64,000 nt of DNA, taken from Euptelea pleiosperma (lineage: Eukaryota > Streptophyta > Magnoliopsida > Ranunculales > Eupteleaceae). Every line of letters starts with the position of its first letter. The first letter of the stretch is position 1. The stretch covers positions 19,965,190-20,029,189 of the forward strand of contig CM068553.1 in assembly GCA_035048495.1 (NCBI GenBank), read 5' to 3'. The notes under the pieces were generated by a model. The model was not told the origin of the DNA. It did not search any database and saw only the letters and a program-made list of their open reading frames with translations. Below, in pieces: positions 34,001-44,166 of the stretch. The translations under genes were made by a program, and so were the position numbers.

Positions 34001-36590
34001 GTTCGGTTGCGACAAAGTCACAAGTTATAGGCTTTGGAATGTAACACACAAACTGAGTCCAATTTGAGACGTTGACGCACGAATGGAGCTAACTTGTTTC
34101 GACTGTCCCTAATCTTGTTCCAACACTTTAAATGTGTTGAAGACTACGAGGTCTGGTTGCGAAAAAGTTACAAGTTATAGGCTTCGGAATGTAACACACA
34201 AAATGAGTCCAATTTGAGACGTTGACGCACGGATGGAGCTAACTTGTTTCGACTGTCCCGAATCTTGTTCAAACACTTCACATGTGTTGAAACAATAGTA
34301 ATGGAAGAGTTTGAGTAAAGTTACGAGGTTCGGTTGCGACAAAGTCACAAGTTATAGGCTTTGGAATGTAACACACAAACTGAGTCCAATTTGAGACGTT
34401 GACGTACGGATGGAGCTAACTTGTTTCGACTGTCCCGAATCTTGTTCAAATACTTCAAATGTGTTGAAAAAATAGTAATAGAAGAGTTTGAGTCCAATTA
34501 CGAGGTTCGGTTACGAAAATGTCACAAGTTATAGGCTTTGGAATGTAACACACAAACTTAGTCCAATTTGAGACGTTGACGCACGGATGGAGCTAACTTG
34601 TTTCGACTGTCCCAAATCTTGTTCAAACACTTCAAATGTGTTGAAACAATAGTAATGGAAGAGTTTGAGTCCAATTACGAGGTTCGGTTACGACAAAGTC
34701 CCAAGTTATAGGCTTCGGAATGTAACACACAAACTGAGTCCAATTTGAGACGTTGACGCACGGATGGAGCTAACTTGTTTCGACTGTCCCGAATCTTGTT
34801 CGGACACTTCAAATGTGTTGAAACAATAGTAATGGAAGAGTTTGAGTAAAGTTACGAGGTTTGGTTGCGACAAAGTCACAATTTATAGGCTTTGGAATGT
34901 AACACACAAACTGAGTCCAATTTGAGACGTTGACGCAGGGATGGAGCTAACTTGTTTCGACTGTCCCAAATCTTGATCAAACACTTCAAATGTATTGAAA
35001 CAATAGTAATGGAAGAGTTAGAGTCCAATTACGAGGTTCGGTTACGACAAAGTCCCAAGTTATAGGTTTCGGAATGTAACACACAAACTGAGTCCAATTT
35101 GAGACGTTGACGGACGGATGGAGCTAAATTGTTTCGACTGTCCCAAATCTTATTCCAACACTTCAAATATGTTGAAACAATAGTAATGGAAGAGTTTGAG
35201 TCCAATTACGAGGTCCGGTTGCGACAAAGTCACAAGTTATAGGCTTCGGAATGTAACACACAAACTGAGTCCAATTTGAGACGTTGACGCACGGATGGAG
35301 CTAACTTGTTTCGACTGTCCCAAATCTTGTTCCAACACTTTAAATGTGTTTAAACAATAGTAATGGAATAGTTTGAGTCCAATTACGAGGTCCGGTTGCG
35401 ACAAAGTCACAAGTTATAGGCTTCGGAATGTAACACACAAACTGAGTCCAATTTGAGACGTTGACGCACGGATGGAGCTAACTTGTTTCGACTGTCCCGA
35501 ATCTTGTTCAAACACTTCAAATGTGTTGAAAAAATAGTAATAGAAGAGTTTGAGTACAATTACGAGGTTCGGTTACGAAAATGTCACAAGTTATAGGCTT
35601 TGGAATGTAACACACAAACTTAGTCCAATTTGAGACGTTGACGCACGGATGGAGCTAACTTGTTTCGACTGTCCCAAATCTTGTTCAAACACTTCAAATG
35701 TGTTGAAACAATAGTAATGGAAGAGTTTGAGTCCAATTACGAGGTTCGGTTACGACAAAGTCCCAAGTTATAGGCTTCGGAATGTAACACACAAACTGAG
35801 TCCAATTTGAAACGTTGACGCACGGATGGAGCTAACTTGTTTCGACTGTCCCGAATCTTGTTCAGACACTTCAAATGTGTTGAAACAATAGTAATGGAAG
35901 AGTTTGAGTAAAGTTACGAGGTTTGGTTGCGACAAAGTCACAATTTATAGGCTTTGGAATGTAACACACAAACTGAGTCCAATTTGAGACGTTGACGCAG
36001 GGATGGAGCTAACTTGTTTCGACTGTCCCAAATCTTGATCAAACACTTCAAATGTATTGAAACAATAGTAATGGAAGAGTTAGAGTCCAATTACGAGGTT
36101 CGGTTACGACAAAGTCCCAAGTTATAGGCTTCGGAATGTAACACACAAACTGAGTCCAATTTGAGACGTTGACGCACGGATGGAGCTAAATTGTTTCGAC
36201 TGTCCCAAATCTTATTCCAACACTTCAAATATGTTGAAACAATAGTAATGGAAGAGTTTGAGTCAAATTACGAGGTCCGGTTGCGACAAAGTCACAAGTT
36301 ATAGGCTTCGGAATGTAACACACAAACTGAGTCCAATTTGAGACGTTGACGCACGGATGGAGCTAACTTGTTTCGACTGTCCCAAATCTTGTTCAAACAC
36401 TTCAAATGTGTTGAAACAATAATAATGGAAGAGTTTGAGTCCAATTACGAGGTTCGGTTACGACAAAGTCCCAAGTTATAGGCTTCGGAATGTAACACAC
36501 AAACTGAGTCCAATTTGAGACGTTGGCGCACGGATGGAGCTAACTTGTTTCGACTGTCCCGAATCTTGTTCGGACACTTCAAATGTGTTG
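31080..36590 (+). repeat. 18-monomer higher-order repeat, about 1.7 copies
   Basis: The variant AAATACTTC recurs at 31291 and 34449, and cttcACATGTGttg at 31116 and 34274, a 3158-bp period. The TGGCG variant at 33364 recurs at 36523. The period equals 18 monomers less a roughly 26-bp deletion in the monomer at about 34141. The second copy loses similarity after about 36590. The unit contains stretches of the neighbouring 13-mer, so it probably arose from it. Confidence 0.85.
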
Positions 36591-39041
36591 AAACAATAGT
36601 AATGGAAGAGTTTGAGTAAAGTTACGAGGTTTGGTTGCGACAAAGTCACAATTTATTGGCTTTGGAATGTAACACACAAACTGAGTCCAATTTGAGACGT
36701 TGACGCACGGATGGAGCTAACTTGTTTCGACTGTCCCAAATCTTGTTCAAACACTTCAAATGTATTGAAACAATAGTAATGGAAGAGTTAGAGTCCAATT
36801 ACGAGGTTCGGTTACGACAAAGTCCCAAGTTATAGGCTTCGGAATGTAACACACAAACTGAGTCCAATTTGAGACGTTGACGCACGGAATGAGCTAAATT
36901 GTTTCGACTGTCCCCAATCTTATTCCAACACTTCAAATATGTTGAAACACTAGTAATGGAAGAGTTTGAGTCCAATTACGAGGTCCGGTTGCGACAAAGT
37001 CACAAGTTATAGGCTTCGGAATGTAACACACAAACTGAGTCCAATTTGAGACGTTGACGCATGGATGGAGCTAACTTGTTTCGACTGTCCCGATTCTTGT
37101 TCGGACACTTCAAATGTGTTGAAACAATAGTAATGGAAGAGTTTGAGTAAAGTTACGAAGTTTGGTTGCGACAAAGTCACAAGTTATAGGCTTCGGAATG
37201 TAACACACAAACTGAGTCCAATTTGAGACGTTGACGCACGGATGGAGCTAACTTGTTTCGACTGTCCCGAATCTAGTTCAAACACTTCAAATGTGTTGAA
37301 ACAATAGTAATGGAAGAGTTTGAGTGAAGTTACGAGGTTCAGTTGCGACAAAGTCACAAGTTATAGGCTTTGGAATGTAACACACAAACTGAGTCGAATT
37401 TGAGACGTTGACGCACGGATGGAGCTAACTTGTTTTGACTGTCCCAAATCTTGTTCCAACACTTCAAATGTGTTGAAACAATAGTAATGGAATAGTTTGA
37501 GTAAAGTTACGAGGTTCGGTTGCGACAAAGTCACAAGTTATAGGCTTTGGAATGTAACACACAAACTGAGTCCAATTTGAGACGTTGACGCACGGATGGA
37601 GCTAAATTGTTTTGACTGTCCCAAATCTTGTTCAAACACTTCAAATGTGTTGAAACAATAGTAATGGAATAGTTTGAGTCCAATTACGAGGTTCGGTTGC
37701 GACAAAGTCCCAAGTTATAGGCTTTGGAATGTAACACACAAACTGAGTCCAATTTGAGACGTTGACGCAGGGATGGAGCTAACTTGTTTCGACTGTCCCG
37801 AATCTTGTTCAAACACTTCAAATGTGTTGAAACAATAGTAATGGAAGAGTTTGAGTCCAATTACGAGGTTCAGTTATGAAAATGTCACTAGTTATAGGCT
37901 TTGGAATGTAACACACAAACTGAGTCCAATTTGAGACGTTGACGCACGGATGGAGCTAACTTGTTTCGACTATCCCGAATCTTGTTCAAACACTTCAAAT
38001 GTGTTGAAACAATAGTAATGGAAGAGTTTGAGTCCAATTACGAGGTTCGGTTACGAAAATGTCACAAGTTATAGGCTTTGGAATGTAACACACAAACTGG
38101 ATCCAATTTGAGACGTTGACGCACGGATGGAGCTAACTTGTTTCGACTGTCACAAATCTTATTCCAACATTTCAAATATGTTGAAACAATAGTAATGGAA
38201 GAGTTTGAGTCCAATTACGAGGTCCGGTTGCGGCAAAGTCACAAGTTATAGGCTTCGGAATGTAACACACAAACTGAGTCTAATTTGAGATGTTGACGCA
38301 TGGATGGAGCTAACTTGTTTCGACTGTCCCGAATCTTGTTCGGACACTTCAAATTTTCCGAAACAATAGTAATGGAAGAGTTTGAGTAAAGTTATGAGGT
38401 TTGGTTGCGACAAAGTCACAAGTTATAGGCTTTGGAATGTAAACACAAACTGAGTCCAATTTGAGATGTTGACGCACGGATGGAGCTAACTTGTTTCGAC
38501 TGTCCCAAATCTTGTTCCAAAACTTCAAATGTGTTGAAACAATAGTAATGGAATAGTTTGAGTCCAATTACGAGGTTCGGTTGCGACAAAGTCCCAAGTT
38601 ATAGGCTTCAGAATGTAACACACAAACTGAGTCCAATTTGAGACGTTGACGCACGGATGGAGCTAACTTGTTTCAATTGTCCCGAATCTTGTTCAAACAC
38701 TTCACATGTGTTAAAACAATAGTAATGGAAGAGTTTGAGTAAAGTTACGAGGTTCGGTTGCGACAAAGTCACAAGTTATAGGCTTTGGAATGTAACACAC
38801 AAACTGAGTACAATTTGAGACGTTGACGCACGGATGGAGCTAACTTGTTTCGACTGTCCCAAATCTTGTTCCAACACTTCAAATGTGTTGAAACAATAGT
38901 AATGGAATAGTTTGAGTCCAATTACGAGGTCCGGTTGCGACAAAGTCCCAAGTTATAGGCTTCGGAATGTAACACACAAACTGAGTCCAATTTGAGACGT
39001 TGACGCACGGATGGAGCTAACTTGTTTCGACTGTCCCGAAT
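36591..39041 (+). repeat. Satellite monomers outside clear higher-order units
   Basis: The monomers here carry more private substitutions than those upstream (for example cttgttTTgactg, aaattTTCCgaaac near 38351, actgGATcc near 38098), and I find no long-period repetition. The block ends abruptly at 39041 where the gypsy LTR of copy C starts. Confidence 0.75.
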
Positions 39042-40454
39042 TGATATTCGCTCAAAAGTGCTTATTTTAAGCAATTATCCTTTTAGCATTATCGCACTCT
39101 CCTACGTAAAACTGCTCTAATTATCCACTTTTCTATGTAAGAGTCTATCTCATTGCGTAGAACACACTTTTCTGGACGAAATGGTATATTTGCATGCATT
39201 AAACACATTTTTAGAAGTTTAGATATTAAGCCGTTCTGATTAAGTCTCATTACGCGCTTCTTCTGTCGCAGGAAACCCTGATTGGATGATTCTCGAGACT
39301 TGTGGTCCCACATGGATCATGAAAGCCCATTATCAAAGCTTAAAGAGTCCACAGGCTATGTCTAGAAGATATGAACCTATCACGGGCTGAACAAGGGGAT
39401 CGAAGAGCTGGCCCAAGGAACCACGAGAGCAGGAGAGCTGATAACCAAGAGAAGGACCAAAGCATTTAAAGCCACATCAAATGATGGCCTGCTCTACTGG
39501 CAAAGCTCAAGTGAAGAACAATGGAAAACCAGGGTTCATGACCCTCTGCCAATACTTTTTCTGATATTTTCTCTCTCATCTCTCCTTATTCTCTCTCTCT
39601 TTATTTCTCGGTCCTCGAATCTATTGACTTAACCCCAGAACTCCTGCTCATTGGCTCTGTCTCATCTCCCTTAGCTTTCTGACCGTTGGATCTTCCATCG
39701 GGCCGTTGAATCTCTATAGATCGCCATCTGATCTATCAATTCTATGCATCCGACCATCCGATCGTGCTACCGATCAGTCGATCATCCATCCTATCAACCA
39801 CCCGATCTCCATTGTAAAATATCAGTCCCTAAGGCAAGTTTGATTGTAGAGAAATGCCTCAGATGATTGATTGTGGCTGAGAGCGTAGAGCTCGATTTCC
39901 GAAGAAAGGAAAATACATTTTTCCTTGATGGGTATTTCAAGGGGAAAATGCATTTTTCTCCCCTGGCAACCAAACGCACCCTAACCCACATCCATCGAGC
40001 CCAGTGGCCCACTATCCTTCTCACCTACCTTCTGGCCCATGGCCGATGCACTCTGGGCCCACGATTTTTAGCATTCCCATTGGCCAACCACTGGCCGACT
40101 CGTGGCGTCATCTCTCGGCCAACCACTGGCCAACACGTGGCATCAGCTCTTGGCCTAGTGGTCATGGACAAACGGCCCATTAACCTCGAGCCCAAGCCCG
40201 CAAAACCCCTGGTTCAAAAATAAAAATAAAAATAAAATAATAATAAAAAAATAAAAAAAATAAAAAAAAAAATTTCTTTTAGAAACGGTGAGTTTCTAAG
40301 TTTAGAAACCCACGGTTTCTACTTGAGGAGAGGGGTTAAAAACCCTTCGACTTCCTCTTCTTCCGCCCCCGCTCGGACACCCTTTCCTCCTCTTCCCCTT
40401 CCCCTTCTTCTTCTCATCCGGCGTGCCATCGCCGGAGAGGAGTGGAGCGCCTCC

Positions 40455-40590
40455 TTCTCCTTCTTCTTCTTCTTCTTCTTCTTCTTCTTCTTCTTCTTCT
40501 TCTTCTTCTTCTTCTCCTCCTCCTTCTTCTTCTTCTTCTTCTTCTTCTTCTTCTTCTCCTCTTCCTCCTCCTCTTCTTCTTCTTCGTTTT
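40455..40590 (+). repeat. Long (CTT)n microsatellite in LTR C
   Basis: Around 40 CTT units with a few CTC interruptions. It gives poly-Leu, poly-Ser and poly-Phe frames on the plus strand and poly-Arg, poly-Glu and poly-Lys frames on the minus strand. None is a gene. Confidence 0.95.
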
Positions 40591-40604
40591 CTTCTTCTTT
40601 TGCT

Positions 40605-40626
40605 GGAGTTGCAGGTCTGCAACTCC
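40605..40626. other. Hairpin GGAGTTGCA / TGCAACTCC, loop GGTC
   Basis: Exact 9-bp arms (40605-40613 and 40618-40626). It is the same motif as copy A 11232-11254, with one extra loop base, and lies right after the CTT tract. Confidence 0.85.
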
Positions 40627-40792
40627 GGCCGGCGAACCGTGCTCCACCACCGTCCTCTTCACAGCAGGCAACGGTTAGCTTCTCCCCATCTCCTCCTATC
40701 CTTCTTCTTCCTCTTCGTTTTCTTCTTCTTCCTCTTCGTTTTCTTCTTCTTCTTATCCTCAGTCTTCTTCTTCTTCTTCTCCTTTAATTCCA

Positions 40793-40816
40793 CCGGAGTT
40801 GCAGGTGCAACTCCGG
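40793..40816. other. Hairpin CCGGAGTTGCA / TGCAACTCCGG, loop GG
   Basis: Exact 11-bp arms (40793-40803 and 40806-40816) around two bases. It is among the longest perfect stems of the LTR hairpin family. Confidence 0.88.
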
Positions 40817-41163
40817 TCGTCTTCTACGGCGAGAAGCTCGCCGGAAACCTCCGTTACCGCTGCTGTAACCCGCTGCACCTAGTACCATTCCAACAGACGG
40901 CACCCAAGCTACCATTTACCGCTTCGCCCTCGCCTCTCTCATCAAAACCAGAAAAAGAAATAAAAAAAAAAAAGGAAAGAACGGTGGGTTCCGTCCCCTC
41001 CTTGCACCGTCCAGCGCCAGCAACCACATTCCCCTAGCGCCTCCCTTCCTCCACAGCTAGCTGCACACCGCCTGCACCTGTGGGCAGCACCACTACCTCC
41101 ATCACAGCCTGCTGATCTCCACGCTCTAGCACAACCACCACACCATCTCACCTGTGACAGCCA

Positions 41164-41189
41164 CCGGTAAGACCTGCAACTCTTACCGG
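41164..41189. other. Hairpin CCGGTAAGA / TCTTACCGG, loop CCTGCAAC
   Basis: Exact 9-bp arms at 41164-41172 and 41181-41189. The loop together with the first bases of the right arm reads CCTGCAACTC, the word shared across the family, while the stem is unrelated to the others. Confidence 0.85.
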
Positions 41190-41254
41190 AGCACCACCCT
41201 CTCCAATAGCGCCTCAAACACCTCCACGTCTCCACCCTTTCAACTTGCAAAGTA

Positions 41255-41279
41255 ACGGCCTGCAACTCTTGCAGGCCGT
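41255..41279. other. Hairpin ACGGCCTGCAA / TTGCAGGCCGT, loop CTC
   Basis: Exact 11-bp arms (41255-41265 and 41269-41279). It again contains CCTGCAACTC at the apex and has yet another stem sequence. Confidence 0.88.
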
Positions 41280-42369
41280 CATCTTGTTCCCTTCAACCCT
41301 TTCCATCGTTTCTACTATTTTCACCCTGCGAGACCACCGTCCAGATCAACAACGCTGCTGCATCTGCAAATTTCCCACAGGCTATCAGCCTCCTCATTCA
41401 TCCCACCTTCTAGCACGCCTGCAACTTGGCCATTCTCCCCATCTACAGCTTGCAGTGCTTACTCTCTCACGGTTCGGGCACCTCTCCAAGCACCCACAGT
41501 CAACTACAACACTCATCAACGACTCATCCATTGGCCGTTGTCCCCACAGTCTTTTCTTCATCCTTCAAGCATCCAACGGTGCAGCTGCAGGTATGCCTCC
41601 TTCATAACCACTCTCTAGCCACCATCACCACACCGTGAGTTGCAACCACCACTTCGCCACCATCACGCATCTTCTCCCCACCATGCTTCTCACCGATTGG
41701 CTGATCAACCACTTCCACACTTGGCCGATCATGTCCATGCGATCCCCCATATATAGTAGATCTCCGGTGAGTTCCCCACGGTGAGGTTAGTTTCTCTCTC
41801 TACTTCCTCACTTTATCTCTCTATTTTCTCTCTCCTATTCTTGATTTCTCTCTCTAGATTGTCTTTCTCTCAATTCATCTCTCTCCATCCATTTCTTTTT
41901 CAAAAAAATCTTGTAGTTTTAATTTTCTCTCTCTAAATCTCTTGTTTCTCTCACTAGCTTCTCTCCCTTACTAGTCTCTCTATTCGCTTTCTAGTGTAGT
42001 TTTGATTATTGCATAATTTAATTCAAGCCTTGTAAGAATTTTTCAGATTAATGAATTTAATTAGCAGTTTGTTTCCTTAATTTCTTTTATGCTTTTATTC
42101 ATTGCGGTAGTTCCTCTCTCTAAAAATCACAAAATCCTGTTTTAAAAATCCATCTCACCATTCTCACCCCTCCATGCTTTTCTGAGAAAAATTCATCATT
42201 TTATGTTCTTATTCGCGTTAATCTGACTAATCCCGAGTGCGGATCGACATCCGACACAAGCCATTGTGCAAAATTGCTCATTTTACAGGTTAAAAGTTTT
42301 GGATTAATTAAAAATGTGTTGAAGTTAGGGTTTTCGTAACCAACGACGCGGAAAAATCCTACTTTCAAA

Positions 42370-42387
42370 TGGCGCTGCTGCCGCTCG
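42370..42387 (+). promoter_or_regulatory. Probable primer-binding site, tRNA-Asp-like
   Basis: TGGCGCTGCTGCCG lies two bases after the LTR end. It resembles, with changes at two of the first 14 positions, the tRNA-Asp-complementary site (TGGCGCCGTTGCCG) of Athila/Tat gypsy elements. The following bases (CTCG) do not match, so the site is degenerate or uses another tRNA. Confidence 0.65.
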
Positions 42388-44166
42388 GGTGTTCAGGAAT
42401 GCGAAAAAGGACGTAAAGACGGAATTGGAAAGTTGCTGAAGCGAAAAGCTGCTCAATTTGGACAGCCTGACCTTTTCGGGAAACTTTCTATTTTTGGTTT
42501 TTAGTGATTTTTAGCAATTTTTAAATTACTATTTTTAATGCCTCGGAAGGCCGAGTGCAATTTGTAATAATTTAAGAATTTTACTGCTTTCCATATAACT
42601 GCTAGATCTTGTTCTAGGGTGTTTTAGAAACCCTAGATTAAGTGGAAATTACCAAAAAAATAATAAAATCAAAATTCAAAAAAAGTAGGGTTTTATATTC
42701 TGCAAATTTTTAGAAATCACCAATCAAGGATTTGCGATTTTTGGAAAGATTCTAAAATCTTGAAACTCTGCTTAATTAGGGTTTCCCCTCTTAGAAGTTT
42801 TCTCTTTAGAAGAATTTCTATCTTTAGAAATCTTCCGAATTTGGAAAAGTCTGCAAAAGGAAACACCCCAAATCTAGCAGAATTTCAATTTTGGGAAATT
42901 TTTCAAAATTGTAAGGGATCTCGCAATCAAATCTTTCTTGGAAGATCTCCACCGTTCGGGAAACTTTCCAATCTAGGTATTTTCCAATCTGGGAATTCCT
43001 AAATTTTAACCCATTTCGAACTTGGAAATTAATTCAAAAACTTGCCTAAATCCAGTGCTTGTTCTGTGAACCCTAAAAAGGCAAGGATCTTCCAAATAGA
43101 ATCTCAAATACCTAGACCTTGCGATCTAACTATTTCTACAGGAACACGATCCAGTGTGGGTAGGGAGCGAAAGCTCAAAGAGGTGGAGTCGGGCCAAAGC
43201 CCATTAGGATACCCCTCCCTAACCCACGGCGGCGACCCCGTGGCGTGGCCCACGGGAGGTAAGTCTCTATCCTCGCCTTGAGTGCGATACAGAGTAATTT
43301 GGGTGAATCATTGCCGCTTGTCTATTTGCTTTCGCATACATATTATTCGACTTGCGTGGCGTGGCCGTTAATCAATCAACTCTAAGAGAGCAGCCCCAGC
43401 TCCAAAATTGAAACTGGTGGGATTTCATCACCCACCTCATCATTCCAGCTGAAATTGATCCCCAGGATCCATCTCTAATAAAAAGAATCAAGAAGTAGAG
43501 CCAATTAGCCCGGTGTTCGAGGAAAAATTCACACAAAGCGAACCCGCTTAACATCCAATCAAAATAAGACCACGAGCGCGGGTCCCTATTGTCTAACACA
43601 CCCATAAGTCCCTGCTACTCAAGTACACTGAGCTCGACGTGGCATCTTGGACTATTCGGCGGTTAGTTGCGTGTGGACTAGGAACACGCACCAACCCTAG
43701 CTTAACCCGAGGGAACACTCTTCTTATACACTTGACCAATCCGGTTAGTCTGGGACGTACTTAAGACAGCCATTGTGCCGCACGTTTGTCTAGGCTTCGG
43801 ATTGCCTTGTTGTTGACTAGAGTTAGTACTAAAGGATTCGCTCTGAAGAGTGTAGCCTGGTGAGAACCTCTGAGTGTATACAGTTAGTCCGGTGGCTAAA
43901 AGATAAACCAGTGGTCCGCCCACTGTCATAATCTACTCTAACCCCAAAACTAACAAGATAATGCCTAAAATATATCCTGATTGTTTAGAATAGGATTATC
44001 TGTGCTTGGTGTGCATCATTTAGAATCACTACTCCAGTATCTCCTTTTGGCAACTTTTTGCCAAATCTTGGGCTTGCTTTTTCAAGTAGAAGCCCGGTTG
44101 GACCTGTCCTAACCTTTTACTGACTCGATCTGAGAGTTAGTCCACCGTACCCCTCTATCGCCTCTA
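42388..44166 (+). mobile_element. Leader / non-coding part of gypsy element copy C
   Basis: About 1.8 kb without a convincing reading frame on either strand. A consensus splice donor (GGAG|GTAAGT, near 43254-43263) occurs after a GC-rich stretch, and CTAAT followed by GGCAG lies right at the ORF start (44163-44172). A spliced leader is therefore possible but unproven. In an autonomous relative gag would be expected in this area. Confidence 0.55.

Larger units (their letters stand above)
20215..39041 (+). repeat. 177-bp satellite array, left block (about 106 monomers)
   Basis: Successive copies of the word 'ttataggctt(t/c)gg' recur every 174-178 bp (for example at 23763, 23940 and 24117, exactly 177 apart). 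All are head to tail. Invariant segments include 'aatgtaacacacaaactgagtcc', 'gagacgttgacgca', 'ggatggagctaacttgtttcgactgtcc' and 'acaatagtaatgga' type words. Variable boxes define subtypes: gagtAAAGTTACG versus gagtCCAATTACG, and ttcAAACAC, ttcGGACAC or ttcCAACAC. The length is about one nucleosome repeat and equals 59 codons, which is why spurious minus-strand frames can run across monomers. Size, homogeneity and higher-order structure suggest a centromeric satellite. No gene is present. Confidence 0.97.
39042..42367 (+). mobile_element. Gypsy element copy C, 5' LTR (3326 bp)
   Basis: It begins TGATATTCGCTCAAAAGTGC and ends TACTTTCA, directly after satellite sequence (flank CGAAT). It shares its ends, the 'agggttcatgaccctc' block, the C/T-rich middle and the 'aatcccgagtgcgga' / 'aacgacgcggaaaaatcc' 3' part with copies A and B. 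It contains an A-rich tract (40219-40273), a long CTT tract and four strong TGCAACTC hairpins. This is the only one of the three copies followed by internal retrotransposon sequence. Confidence 0.92.

Noticed and set aside
20215..39041. CRISPR-like direct repeats
   Set aside because: The whole 177-bp unit is repeated without unique spacers, and the flanks are plant transposons, so it is satellite DNA.
40302..41037. Poly-Arg, poly-Glu and poly-Leu frames in LTR C
   Set aside because: They are translations of the (CTT)n microsatellite in all phases.
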